Shown piece by piece: positions 26,451 to 34,863 of a stretch of DNA of 64,000 bases. How positions within the stretch are numbered: position 1 is the stretch's first letter; every line of letters starts with the position of its first letter. Under the pieces are notes generated by a model. That model did not search any database, was not told where the DNA came from, and saw nothing but the letters and a program-made list of their open reading frames with translations. Made by a program: the position numbers and the translations under genes. The DNA comes from Streptomyces sp. NBC_00708 (GTDB taxonomy: Bacteria; Actinomycetota; Actinomycetes; Streptomycetales; Streptomycetaceae), in the NCBI GenBank assembly GCA_036226585.1, contig CP108997.1:6324001-6388000 (forward strand), in the 5' to 3' direction.

Positions 26451-28319
26451 CTACTTGACCAGCCGCTGTGCCGCCTCCGCGATGTGCGTGCGGGAGATCC
26501 CGGCGGCGTCGAGCAGCTCGCTCGTGGTGCCGGAACCGGGGAGGTCGCTCCCGGCGAGGTGGACGAAGGCCGGGTGGCTGCCGGACTCCGCGAGCGAGGA
26601 CAGCACCGCCTCGCCGATCCCGCCCTCGGGGTGGTGGTCCTCGACCACGACCAGGGCCCCGGTCTCCCGCGCCGCGAGCGCCAGCGCCTCGGCGTCGAGC
26701 GGCTTGACGGAGTAGAGGTCGATGACCCGGGCCCGTACGCCCCGTTCGGCCAGCAGGCCGGCCGCGGCCAGGCACTCGTGCAGCGTGACACCGGCGCCGA
26801 CCAGGGTGACCTGGTCGTCGTCGCCGTGGCGCAGGGTCTTGGAGCCGCCGACGGGGAACGTCTCCTCGTTCCCGTACAGCACCGGGTAGGCGCCGCGCGT
26901 GGTGCGCAGGTACGAGATGCCGTCGATGTCGGCCATCGCCACGGTCAGGGCCGCCGCCGAGGTGGCGTCGCTCGGGTAGAGCACGGTCGAGCCGCGCACC
27001 GCGCGCATCATGGCCAGGTCCTCGACGCCCATCTGGGAGGGGCCGTCCGCGCCGATCTCCACCCCGCTGTGGGTGCCGCACAGCGCCATCGTGATGTCCG
27101 AGACGGCGGCCATGCGGATGAAGTCGTGCGCCCGGGTGAGGAACGCGGCGAACGTGGTGGCGTACGGACGGAAGCCGCGCACGGCCATGCCGACGGCCTC
27201 GGCGATCATCTGCTGTTCGGCGATGTACGTCTGGAAGAAGCGGTCGGGGTACGCCTTCTTGAAGTCCTCGGAGTGCGTGGAGTTGCCGACCTCCGCGTCC
27301 AGCGCGACGACGTCGGGCCGCACGCCCAGGGCGACCAGCGCCTTGCCGAAGGCGACCCGGGTGGCGATCTCGTCGCCCTTCTCGAAGCGCGGCAGCTCCA
27401 CGGTGGCGCCGGTGCGCGCGGGAGCGGGCGCGGCCTTCGGGGGCCTGGGGCCCTCCACCCGCAGATCGCGGACGCCGCCCAGCTCCTCCACCGCGCGCCC
27501 GGCCAGGTCCTCGGGCAGCGGCTTGCCGTGCCAGCCCTCCTTGTCGGCGACCTCGCTCACCCCGCGCCCCTTGACGGTCTTCGCCACGATCACGGTGGGT
27601 GCGGTGCCGTCGGCGGCGGTCTTCAGCGCGCGGTCGATCGCGGTCAGGTCGTGGCCGTCGATGACGAGGGCACGGCAGCCGAACGCCTCGACGCGGCGCG
27701 CGTAGGTGTCGGTGTCCCACTGCAGCTCGGTGGGGCCGGACTGCCCGAGGCGGTTGACGTCGATGATCGCGGTGAAGTTGCCCAGCTTGTGCTGGCCGGC
27801 CTTGTCCAGGGCCTCCCACACGGATCCCTCGGCCATCTCGCTGTCGCCGCACAGCACCCACACCCGGTACGGCTGCTTCTCCAGGTCCCGCCCGGCGAGC
27901 GCGATGCCGACGCCGTAGGCGATGCCCTGCCCCAGTGAGCCGGTGGCCACGTCCACCCAGGGCAGCTCGGGTGTCGGGTGGCCCTGAAGGCGGTGCCCGA
28001 AGCGGCGGTACGTGGTCATCAGCTCCTCGTCGCTGATGGCACCGGCCGCCTTGAACATGGCGTAGAGGAGGGGGGAGGCGTGGCCCTTGGAGAAGATGAG
28101 GTGGTCGCCGGCCGGATGGTCGGGGGCGTTCCAGTCGTAGCGCAGATGGCGGGTCATGAGGACGGCCATCAGATCGGCCGCGGACAGGCTGGAGGTGGGG
28201 TGCCCGGAGCCGGCCGAGGTACTGGCGCGCACCGAGTCCACCCGCAGCTGCTGGGCGAGCTCGAAGACCTCGGTGAGGTCGCTGTCGGGGCCGAGCGTGG
28301 TGGCCTGTTCGGTGGTCAT
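26451..28319 (-). CDS. Transketolase (short, animal/archaeal-like type)
   Basis: Thiamine-diphosphate enzyme of the pentose phosphate pathway, 622 residues, shorter than the usual ~690 of bacterial TktA. Visible motifs: SAGSGHPTSSLSAAD, the ThDP motif GDSEMAEGSVWEALDKAGQHKLGNF, WHGKPLP, the catalytic-Glu region TYIAEQQM, and GTHSGVEIGADGPSQMGVEDLAMMR in the pyrimidine domain. These features and the length resemble animal transketolase. It has no transaldolase or glucose-6-phosphate dehydrogenase neighbour, so it is probably a second, specialised copy. I chose ATG 28319 (GAAAGG upstream) over an upstream ATG. Confidence 0.9.
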   Translation of the reverse strand: MTTEQATTLGPDSDLTEVFELAQQLRVDSVRASTSAGSGHPTSSLSAADLMAVLMTRHLRYDWNAPDHPAGDHLIFSKGHASPLLYAMFKAAGAISDEELMTTYRRFGHRLQGHPTPELPWVDVATGSLGQGIAYGVGIALAGRDLEKQPYRVWVLCGDSEMAEGSVWEALDKAGQHKLGNFTAIIDVNRLGQSGPTELQWDTDTYARRVEAFGCRALVIDGHDLTAIDRALKTAADGTAPTVIVAKTVKGRGVSEVADKEGWHGKPLPEDLAGRAVEELGGVRDLRVEGPRPPKAAPAPARTGATVELPRFEKGDEIATRVAFGKALVALGVRPDVVALDAEVGNSTHSEDFKKAYPDRFFQTYIAEQQMIAEAVGMAVRGFRPYATTFAAFLTRAHDFIRMAAVSDITMALCGTHSGVEIGADGPSQMGVEDLAMMRAVRGSTVLYPSDATSAAALTVAMADIDGISYLRTTRGAYPVLYGNEETFPVGGSKTLRHGDDDQVTLVGAGVTLHECLAAAGLLAERGVRARVIDLYSVKPLDAEALALAARETGALVVVEDHHPEGGIGEAVLSSLAESGSHPAFVHLAGSDLPGSGTTSELLDAAGISRTHIAEAAQRLVK

Positions 28320-28492
28320 GGGGGCCGGACCTTTCGTAGGGAGTCGGACGACGGAACGGGTTCCCGAATCCGTCCGGTCCATCACCTTCCGGGCGCAGGT
28401 TGCCCCCTTTGCGCCGGGGAGGCGGTCCTCGTGGACACGCGTTCCCGGGGAAGCGTCACGGTGTGTGACCGGGCCGGCGAGCCGGCAGGAGC

Positions 28493-28529
28493 CCTTCCGT
28501 CCGGCGCGTGCGGCACGCCGGACGGAAGG
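28493..28529 (-). terminator. Terminator after the mannanase gene
   Basis: A 14-bp perfect stem CCTTCCGTCCGGCG / CGCCGGACGGAAGG (28493-28506 / 28516-28529), loop 9 nt, 17 nt downstream of the mannanase stop on the minus strand. Confidence 0.8.
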
Positions 28530-28545
28530 ACTCCAGCGGTACGGG

Positions 28546-29697
28546 TCAGCGGTCGGCCGGGCCGCCCCGTACGACGCAGGAGCGGCTGTTCTCCCAGCCC
28601 CAGCCGTCGCCGTCGGGGTCGGACGAGGCGCTGGCGCAGTACGGGTAGCCGTTCGGGGCGGTGCCCGTGCCGCCGGTCGAACCGCCGCCGTAGACCGTGG
28701 CGCGCACGGAGGTGGCGACGATGCCGTTGCTGCCGTTGAACAGGCGGTCGCCCCAGCTGGTCAGCGAGTTCGGGTCGAAGCCGTTGACCAGGTCGAGGTA
28801 TTCGACCCCGCTGCCGTTGCCGCTCCAGGACCAGCCGAGATAGCCGACCCGCAGGGACTGGGCCGTGGCCATGATCGCGTCCTCGTCGGGGTTCCCGTCG
28901 CTGTGCATGTTCCCGAACTCGCCGACCACGATGGGCAGTTTGTTGCTCACGAAGTGGTTCAGGTAGTCCTGGACCTCGGTGGCCGTGTCGTAGACCCCGT
29001 ACATGTGGATGGAGAAGACGGTGTTCCGGTCGGGGTCGGCGGCGAACACCGAAGCGGCGTTGTCCCGCATCGTGCCGGACCAGTCCTGGCCCCAGTTCGG
29101 GGCGTCCACCATCAGGGCGTGCCGCAGCCCGGCGCCCCGGAGCTTGCCGATGGCGCTCTTGGTCGCCGAAGTCCAGCCATCGTAGCCGGTGTTGCCGAAG
29201 GGCTCGTTGCCGATGTTGACGACGACGTAGTCCTCCTGGCCCTCCAGCGCACTCTTGACGCCGATCCAGTAGTCGGCCGCCTTGTCCAGGGTGGTGGCGG
29301 CGGAGTCCTCGCCGTAGCCGGTGGTGTCGTGCACCTCCAGGACGCAGATGACCTTGGCGGCCTTGCACTGGGCGACGATCGAGGAGACCTCGGACGCGCT
29401 GGTCCTCGTCCACCGGTCGCCGCTGCCCAGGACGACCCGGACGGTGTTGGCGCCCTTGGCGGCGATGTCGGAGATGGCGCTGGTCCGCTCCGGGTACCAG
29501 GCGTGCGCGTGGTTGACGCCGCGCATCACGAACTCGGTTCCGTTGGCCTCGTACAGACGGCCGTCGCTGACATGGAGGCCGGTGTCCGCGGCCTGGGCCG
29601 GGGACACGGGGCCGAGGACGGACAGCAGGGCACCCGCCATACCGGTGACCAGTGCGGCCACGGCGGCGAGCAGGGACCTTCGGGGTGGTTGCTTCAT
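28546..29697 (-). CDS. Secreted GH5 endo-beta-1,4-mannanase with CBM10-like module
   Basis: Extracellular beta-mannan hydrolase of 383 residues. A signal peptide (PRRSLLAAVAALVTGMAG, cleavage after AQA near residue 36) precedes a GH5 barrel with acid/base Glu165 in NIGNEPFG and nucleophile Glu260 in VVGEFGN. A Gly/Thr linker leads to a C-terminal CBM10-like module (YPYCASASSDPDGDGWGWEN, closing Cys). GH5 subfamily 8 mannanases have this shape; cellulase is the alternative. The GH2 mannosidase, sugar transporter and LacI gene nearby support mannan. A perfect GACAACGTTGTC operator lies 75 bp upstream. A GAGGAG precedes the ATG. Confidence 0.9.
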   Translation of the reverse strand: MKQPPRRSLLAAVAALVTGMAGALLSVLGPVSPAQAADTGLHVSDGRLYEANGTEFVMRGVNHAHAWYPERTSAISDIAAKGANTVRVVLGSGDRWTRTSASEVSSIVAQCKAAKVICVLEVHDTTGYGEDSAATTLDKAADYWIGVKSALEGQEDYVVVNIGNEPFGNTGYDGWTSATKSAIGKLRGAGLRHALMVDAPNWGQDWSGTMRDNAASVFAADPDRNTVFSIHMYGVYDTATEVQDYLNHFVSNKLPIVVGEFGNMHSDGNPDEDAIMATAQSLRVGYLGWSWSGNGSGVEYLDLVNGFDPNSLTSWGDRLFNGSNGIVATSVRATVYGGGSTGGTGTAPNGYPYCASASSDPDGDGWGWENSRSCVVRGGPADR

Positions 29698-29771
29698 GGC
29701 TCTCCTCGATTCAAGGGGGTGGTGGGGCACGGGGCTCGACGGCCGTTCCGCCCCTCCGGCCGCTCGCACGG

Positions 29772-29783
29772 GACAACGTTGTC
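29772..29783. promoter_or_regulatory. Operator GACAACGTTGTC (site A, mannanase)
   Basis: A perfect 12-bp palindrome with a central CG, the type LacI-family repressors bind, 75 bp before the mannanase ATG. The same 12-mer recurs at 30044 and 36034. Confidence 0.75.
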
Positions 29784-30043
29784 AGCCCGGATGGGGCCGG
29801 GTGACGGGGCGAGATGCTGGGGCGCCGGGCCGTGGTGCGTGTTTCCGCTCCGGCCCCCATATGAGGCATCGGGTGTTCCGGTCATGTCAATAGATGTGTC
29901 ACCCGCATTTCGTTCCCCGCTCACGGTCGGGCGGAATGCGTCGGGCTTTCCGGCCTGCTCGGAGTGCCTTTCGCGAGATTCGACGACGCTCCGAAGAAAG
30001 TGAGGCATTGCTAAAACATTACTGAACTAAACCAGGACTACTA

Positions 30044-30055
30044 GACAACGTTGTC
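30044..30055. promoter_or_regulatory. Operator GACAACGTTGTC (site B, ROK kinase)
   Basis: Exact second copy of the palindrome, 61 bp before the ROK gene ATG, directly downstream of an AT-rich stretch likely to be its promoter. Confidence 0.75.
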
Positions 30056-30115
30056 ACCGCCCGGCAGAGTACGGCTGGGGGCGAGGTGCGCTCCCTCGTG
30101 AAAGGGCGGGACGTG

Positions 30116-31075
30116 ATGGTGTACGGAGCACTTGACATCGGCGGGACCAAGATCGCCGGAGCGCTCGTCGACGAGAGCGGGACCGTGATCGCGCGGGCGC
30201 GCCGTCCCACCCCGGCCCGGCGGCCGGCGCACGAGCCGGCCGCGGCCGTCACCGCTGTGCTGGACGAGCTGGCGGCACATCCGGCCTGGGCGGAGCTCAC
30301 CTGCCTCGGCATAGCCAGCGCGGGCCCGGTCGACGCGGCCGGAGGCACCGTGAGCCCCGTGAACATTCCTGCCTGGCGCCGATTCCCGCTGGTCGAGCTG
30401 GTGCGCACGCATCCGGCGACGCCGGCGGGCATCGGGCCCGTGCTCGTCGGCGACGCGGTGGCGATGACCGCCGCCGAACACTGGCTCGGTGCCGCACGCG
30501 GCGTCGCCAACGCCCTGTGCATGGTGGTCTCCACGGGAGTGGGCGGCGGGCTGGTCCTGGACGGACGGGTACACGGCGGCCGGACGGGCAACGCCGGTCA
30601 CATCGGCCACATCACGGTCGACCTCAACGGTCCCCGCTGCCCCTGCGGCGCGCCCGGGTGTGTGGAGACCTTCGCCAGCGGGACGGCCATAGCGGCGCAT
30701 GCCCGCGCCCTGGGGTGGACGGCTCCGCGCGGTGGGGTGTCCGACGCCGCGGCGGTCGCCGAAGCGGCCCGGGGCGGCGACGAGCGGGCGCGTGCGGCCT
30801 TTGGGCGTGCCGCGCAGGCCCTGGCCGCCGCGATCGCCGCGACGGCGGCGCTCGTGGAGCTGGAGCGCGTGGTCGTCGGGGGCGGTGTCGCCCAGGCGGG
30901 GGAAGTCCTGTTCGCCCCGCTGCGACGGCGGCTGGCCGACTACGCCGTGCTCGACTTCGTCCGGGACCTTCCCGTCGTCCCCGCCGCCCTGGCGCTGGAC
31001 GCCGGGCTCGTCGGCGCGGCTGCCGCGGCAGCGGGCGCGCGGGCCGCCGGCCCCGTACCCGCCCTTCGCCTCTGA
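30116..31075 (+). CDS. ROK family sugar kinase
   Basis: ATP-dependent hexokinase of 319 residues, probably acting on mannose or glucose released by the mannosidase. The phosphate-1 motif is ALDIGGTKIAGALVD, the catalytic region has the STGVGGG and GNAGHIGHI signatures, and the ROK zinc motif CPCGAPGCVE is intact. No N-terminal helix-turn-helix is present, so it is a kinase and not a ROK repressor. I chose ATG 30116 (GALDIGG begins 3 residues later); the frame opens at 30086 with weaker support. It is divergent from the mannanase and preceded by operator B. Confidence 0.88.
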   Translation: MVYGALDIGGTKIAGALVDESGTVIARARRPTPARRPAHEPAAAVTAVLDELAAHPAWAELTCLGIASAGPVDAAGGTVSPVNIPAWRRFPLVELVRTHPATPAGIGPVLVGDAVAMTAAEHWLGAARGVANALCMVVSTGVGGGLVLDGRVHGGRTGNAGHIGHITVDLNGPRCPCGAPGCVETFASGTAIAAHARALGWTAPRGGVSDAAAVAEAARGGDERARAAFGRAAQALAAAIAATAALVELERVVVGGGVAQAGEVLFAPLRRRLADYAVLDFVRDLPVVPAALALDAGLVGAAAAAAGARAAGPVPALRL

Positions 31076-31246
31076 TCCCCGCCGGATCGCCGTGTGCGGT
31101 GAGCCCCTGGAGCTGAACCGGTTTTGTGAAGTCGAGCCGCCTTCTTCCGCCCATTCTTCTCCGTCACCGTGATGGTGTCGGACAGGGCGTGAGGAGGCGG
31201 TTTTCTCATTTCCTTCGCGCGCTCGGCCGGTTTCCGGAACACCGGT

Positions 31247-31274
31247 GCACCGGCCCGCGAGCGAGGGCCGGTGC
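31247..31274. terminator. Hairpin between ROK kinase and ABC transporter operon
   Basis: GCACCGGCCC (31247-31256) pairs with GGGCCGGTGC (31265-31274), loop GCGAGCGA. It lies 26 bp past the 3' end of the permease gene and between converging units, so it may act both ways. The rest of the 225-bp gap shows nothing coding. Confidence 0.6.
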
Positions 31275-31300
31275 CGGCGGACGGCGTGCGCGCGGGAGCG

Positions 31301-32218
31301 CTACTTCGTGGCTCCCTGGGCGAAGCCGTTGTAGATGTAGCGCTGGAGGAACAGGAAGGCGATCAGGGTGGGCACGATGACGAGCACGGCCCCCGCGGAG
31401 ATGTTCTCCCAGTGCGCTCCGAAGGGTCCCTTGAAGCGGAACAGGGCGGTGGAGACCGTGCCGAGTTCCTGGGACGGCATGTAGAGGAAGGGGATGTAGA
31501 AGTCGTTGTAGACGGTGATCCCCTTGATGATCACCACGGTCGCGACCGCCGGCTTGAGCAGCGGGAAAATGATCTTGCGGTAGATGGTGAACGAGTTCGC
31601 CCCGTCCAGCCGTGCGGCCTCGTCCAGGGACACCGGGATGCCCCGGATGAACTGCAGGAAGATGTAGATCGAGACGATGTCCGTCCCCATGTACAGCAGA
31701 ATCGGGGCCCAGCGGGTGTCGAACAGGCCGAAGCTGTTCACGACCTGGAAGGTGGCGACCTGCGTGGTGACCCCGGGCACGAGGGTGGCGACGAGGAAGA
31801 GGGCCATCACGAGCTTCCTGGCCCGGAAGTGGAACCGGTCGATGGCATAGGCGGTCATCGAGCCGATGAGCACGGTGCCCGTGATCGAGAAGAGCAGGAT
31901 GAACAGGGTGTTGCCGAAGGCCGTGAGCATCTGGCCGTCGGAGAACGCGGTCGCGTAGTTGTCGAAGTTCAGCCAGTTGCCCGGGAGCGACAGAGCGCCG
32001 CCGTCGGTCGCCTCCGAGGAGGTCTTGAGCGAGGTGAGGAGGACGACCGCGAGCGGGAGTACCACCACCAGCGAGGCGACGACGAGCGACACGTAGACCA
32101 GCGTCCGCCCGATGCGGCCACGCAGCCGGACGCGTCGCGGGCCGGGCGCGGTGCGGGACCGGCCCGCGGTCTTCATGGCCGTGGTCTGCGGAGTCGTGGT
32201 CTGCGGAGCCGTGGTCAT
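31301..32218 (-). CDS. Carbohydrate ABC transporter permease (MalG-like)
   Basis: Inner-membrane subunit of 305 residues with six predicted helices. The EAA loop that docks the ATPase reads DEAARLDGANSFTIYRKIIFPLLKP, and the family end RYIYNGFAQGATK is complete. The N-terminus is an unusual Thr/Ala-rich cytoplasmic stretch with repeated TTAPQTT-like units. It overlaps the upstream permease gene by 4 bp (ATGA). It should import mannose oligosaccharides together with its neighbours. No ATPase gene is nearby; in Streptomyces the shared MsiK protein usually supplies this. Confidence 0.9.
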   Translation of the reverse strand: MTTAPQTTTPQTTAMKTAGRSRTAPGPRRVRLRGRIGRTLVYVSLVVASLVVVLPLAVVLLTSLKTSSEATDGGALSLPGNWLNFDNYATAFSDGQMLTAFGNTLFILLFSITGTVLIGSMTAYAIDRFHFRARKLVMALFLVATLVPGVTTQVATFQVVNSFGLFDTRWAPILLYMGTDIVSIYIFLQFIRGIPVSLDEAARLDGANSFTIYRKIIFPLLKPAVATVVIIKGITVYNDFYIPFLYMPSQELGTVSTALFRFKGPFGAHWENISAGAVLVIVPTLIAFLFLQRYIYNGFAQGATK

Positions 32219-33186
32219 ACGAGGTCCACCTTTTCGTCGGGCACGAGCCGGCGCTGGATCCAGGTGATCAGCAGAATGATCAGCAGCAGCACCACGGCGG
32301 CCGCCGATGCCAGCCCGGTCTTGTTGAACTGGAACGCGAGCTTCACGGTCTGGATGACGAACGTCGAGGTGCCCGTCGCACCGCCGGTCATGATCCAGGG
32401 AATCTCGAACACCGCGAGCGACCCGGAGATCGCGAGGATGACGCTCAGGCTCAGCACGGGCCTGATGCTCGGGGCGATGATGTGCCGGAACTGCTGCCAC
32501 CTGGTCGCGCCGTCCAGCTGGGCCGCCTCGTACAGCTCGCCCGGAATGGACTGGATCGCGCCGAGGAACAGTACGAAGTTGAGGCCCGTGTAACGCCACA
32601 CCGAGACGCCGGCGAGTGAGGTGTTGGCAGAGCCGGGGTCGCCCAGCCAGGCGTGACCGGGGTTCTGGCCGAACCAGGACAGCACCGTGTCCAGGGTGCC
32701 GCCGTCCTGGAAGAAGTACAGGAAGACGAATCCGATGGCCACGCCGTTGATGAGGTAGGGGAAGAAGAGCAGCCCCTTGAACAGGTTGCGGAACCGCAGG
32801 TCGAAGCTGAGCACCGTGGCGAAGTAGAGCGCGATCACGATCTGGACCGCGGACGCCGCCAGGTAGTAGACGCTGACGAAGAACACCCGGAAGAGCTCGG
32901 GCCGGGTGAAGATCTGGACGTAGTTGTCCAGGCCGGTGAAGTTCCGGTCGGGGCTGATCCCGTCCCAGTCGGTGAAGCTGTAATAGATCATGTTGCCCAC
33001 CGGCACGTAGGTGAACGTGATCAGGAGGGCCAGCGGCGCCGCCAGGAACAGCCAGGGCGTCGCACGGCGGAGCGTCCGGCCCCGGGACCCGGGTACGCGT
33101 GGGCTGTCGCCGGTGGGGGAGGGGCCGCGCCGCGAAGGCGTCGCACGGTGCGTCTTCACGCTCACCGCCTCGGTCGTCTCGGTCAT
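32215..33186 (-). CDS. Carbohydrate ABC transporter permease (MalF-like)
   Basis: Inner-membrane subunit of 323 residues, six helices after a basic Ser/Pro-rich cytoplasmic tail (ATPSRRGPSPTG). The EAA motif is YEAAQLDGATRWQQFRHIIAPSI. Family stretches YSFTDWDG and NFTGLDNY are present. I chose ATG 33186, with GAAAGG upstream; an in-frame extension to 33309 runs across the ribosome site and hairpin and is rejected. It is translationally coupled to the second permease and separated from the binding protein by a stem-loop. Confidence 0.9.
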   Translation of the reverse strand: MTETTEAVSVKTHRATPSRRGPSPTGDSPRVPGSRGRTLRRATPWLFLAAPLALLITFTYVPVGNMIYYSFTDWDGISPDRNFTGLDNYVQIFTRPELFRVFFVSVYYLAASAVQIVIALYFATVLSFDLRFRNLFKGLLFFPYLINGVAIGFVFLYFFQDGGTLDTVLSWFGQNPGHAWLGDPGSANTSLAGVSVWRYTGLNFVLFLGAIQSIPGELYEAAQLDGATRWQQFRHIIAPSIRPVLSLSVILAISGSLAVFEIPWIMTGGATGTSTFVIQTVKLAFQFNKTGLASAAAVVLLLIILLITWIQRRLVPDEKVDLV

Positions 33187-33235
33187 GTCGGGCCTTTCGT
33201 CATCCGCGTCGGGCTCGCGGTGTACGCGGGAGGGC

Positions 33236-33267
33236 GGGGCCCCGCCGGTGTCGTGCGGCCGGGCCCC
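33236..33267 (-). terminator. Intra-operon stem-loop between binding-protein and permease genes
   Basis: Arms 33236-33247 and 33256-33267 pair at 11 of 12 positions with an 8-nt loop. Such hairpins between a binding-protein gene and its permease genes commonly attenuate downstream expression or protect the upstream mRNA. Confidence 0.55.
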
Positions 33268-33275
33268 GTACCGGT

Positions 33276-34595
33276 TCAGGAGCCGATGGTCTTCGCGGCC
33301 TCGTCCCACTTCTTGTTGAGCTCGGCGAAGTAACTCTCGGCGGTGCCCTTCTGCGCGCCCCGGGCGATGTCGACCAGCTTCTGGCGGTAGTCGGGCGTGT
33401 TGAGACCGATCTCCGCGGCCTTGTCGATGTCGTTCACCGCACCCGTCTTGCTCTCCGAGCGCTCGACGAATGTGACATCGTTGTCAACGAACTCCTTCAG
33501 CGTGTCGGGCATGGGGGCCGACTTCAGGGTGGGCACGGCGCCCTCCTTGGCGGAGTAGCCGGACTTGTCCGTGAACCAGTCGATCCAGGCCCGCGCCGCT
33601 TCCTTGTGGTCCGAGTGGATGTTGACGGCCTGCTGGTAGTCCGACACGAGGGTGGCGCACTGCCCCTCCTCGCGCTGGACGGGGACCGGCATGTAGCCGA
33701 TGTCGTCGGGGTTCTTCCCGGCCTTCTCGGCGGCGTCCCGCATCTGGCTGATCGCCCAGGAGCCGACCATCATGGAGCCGATCTCACCCTTGGCGAGCTT
33801 GCTCTTGGACGCCTCCCAGTTGGTGGTGCTGGGGTCCTTCTCGGAGAGGCCGTCCTTGACGATGTCGAAGAGCAGGCTGTCGATCACGGCGAGTTCGCTG
33901 CCGGACTTCCATGGCGAGACGGGGCCGGCCAGCTTGTTGTTCGCCTCCTCGCTGCAGGTGACGGAGCCGATGTTGGCGGACCACTGCACCAGCGGCCAGC
34001 CGTCCTTGAAGTTGGTGTAGTACGGGGTCGATCCGGTCTTCGACTTGATGGCCCGCAGGTCGGCGATGAACTCCTCCGGGGTGCGCGGCCAGGCGGTGAC
34101 GCCGGCCCTCTTCCAGAGGGCCTTGTTGTAGACGAAGCCGTTGGCGGTGCCGAACTGGGCGATGCCGTAGGTCTTGCCGTTGACCTCCGACTTGTCGCTG
34201 AAGCGGTACTTGTCCGACATCTCGATGGACGAGCCGAGCGGCGCGAAGAACTTGGGGTAGTCGTTCTTGGCCACCGCCCCCGGGATCATGAGGACGTCGC
34301 CGTACTTGTCCGTGTTCATTCGGATCTTGACCTCACCCTCGTAGTCGGTGAGGCCCTCGAACTTCACCTCGATCTTGGGGTAGACCTTGTTGAACTCCGC
34401 CGCGTAGGCCTTCATGGCCCCGCTCTTGATCAGGTCCGTCCGCTGTGTCAGGACCGTGATGGTGCCGCTCGCCGTGCTCGCGTCGGCGGGCGCGGAGGCC
34501 GTCTCGGCCGACGGCGCACCGCTGCCGCTGCAGCCCGTGACGGTCAGTGTCGCGATGGTCAGGAACGCACCTGTGAGTGTCCTGGTCTTCCCCAT
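33276..34595 (-). CDS. ABC transporter sugar-binding lipoprotein
   Basis: Extracellular solute-binding protein, family 1, of 439 residues. The lipoprotein signal ends in LTVTGC with Cys22 as the lipidation site, then a Ser/Ala-rich tether and a two-lobed binding fold (TQRTDLIKSGAMKAYAAEFNKVYP, then GSMMVGSWAISQM). It is the first gene of the transporter operon, with AAGGAG before the ATG. Its ligand is probably manno-oligosaccharide, given the adjacent mannanase and mannosidase. Rare codons GTT, GAT and ACA cluster at 33468-33487, where a near-perfect copy of the mannan operator occurs. Confidence 0.92.
   Translation of the reverse strand: MGKTRTLTGAFLTIATLTVTGCSGSGAPSAETASAPADASTASGTITVLTQRTDLIKSGAMKAYAAEFNKVYPKIEVKFEGLTDYEGEVKIRMNTDKYGDVLMIPGAVAKNDYPKFFAPLGSSIEMSDKYRFSDKSEVNGKTYGIAQFGTANGFVYNKALWKRAGVTAWPRTPEEFIADLRAIKSKTGSTPYYTNFKDGWPLVQWSANIGSVTCSEEANNKLAGPVSPWKSGSELAVIDSLLFDIVKDGLSEKDPSTTNWEASKSKLAKGEIGSMMVGSWAISQMRDAAEKAGKNPDDIGYMPVPVQREEGQCATLVSDYQQAVNIHSDHKEAARAWIDWFTDKSGYSAKEGAVPTLKSAPMPDTLKEFVDNDVTFVERSESKTGAVNDIDKAAEIGLNTPDYRQKLVDIARGAQKGTAESYFAELNKKWDEAAKTIGS
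33474..33485. promoter_or_regulatory. Degenerate operator copy inside the binding-protein gene (site D)
   Basis: GACATCGTTGTC differs from the mannan-locus palindrome by one base. It is encoded through codons that are rare in this genome type, which argues weakly for selection on the DNA. It could also be chance. Confidence 0.35.
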
Positions 34596-34863
34596 GTGCC
34601 CAACTCCTTCGGACGGCGGCTCAGGTCTGCGCCGGATGTCGGCACTATGGCAGGACGGAAGTGAACCGGTAAAGCTCTTGTTTCCCCTGCGATGCCGAAT
34701 CGTTACCTCTGCTCACGTTCTTGCAGGTAAAAGGCGTGCGCCTTGTCGCACACGTTGCCGCAGCGTGACTAGACCGGTTTATGGACAGTGATCGATCGGC
34801 GGGCTAAGTTGTGCCGCGTCGTACATCTGTCAGCGTGCGCACTGGGCCGATTGGAGCCGCACC
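34596..34863. other. Divergent control region, transporter / mannosidase
   Basis: 268 bp without a gene. No exact copy of GACAACGTTGTC is present. It has two ACCGGTT elements, one in each orientation, at about 34663-34670 and 34772-34778, and an inverted repeat TTACCT-N16-AGGTAA (34703-34730). The GH2 promoter is at 34782-34810. Confidence 0.5.
34782..34810 (+). promoter_or_regulatory. Promoter of the beta-mannosidase operon
   Basis: TGGACA (34782-34787), a 17-bp spacer and TAAGTT (34805-34810), a good fit to the main sigma factor consensus, giving a ~45-nt leader to the ATG at 34864. An ACCGGTTTA element lies directly upstream of the -35. Confidence 0.6.

Larger units (their letters stand above)
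29698..30115. other. Divergent control region, mannanase / ROK kinase
   Basis: 418 bp without a gene. It carries two exact GACAACGTTGTC palindromes, one near each gene, and an AT-rich stretch at about 30008-30043 that should hold the ROK gene promoter. No unambiguous -35/-10 pair can be assigned in either direction. Confidence 0.6.

Noticed and set aside
34751..34762. Degraded copy of the mannan operator (CACGTTGCC)
   Set aside because: Only about 8 of 12 bases match GACAACGTTGTC, close to chance level in this region.
34764..34779. Possible DasR site (GACTAGACCGGT resembles TGGTCTAGACCA)
   Set aside because: About 11 of 16 positions match, with one arm poor; not enough to claim control by the N-acetylglucosamine regulator.
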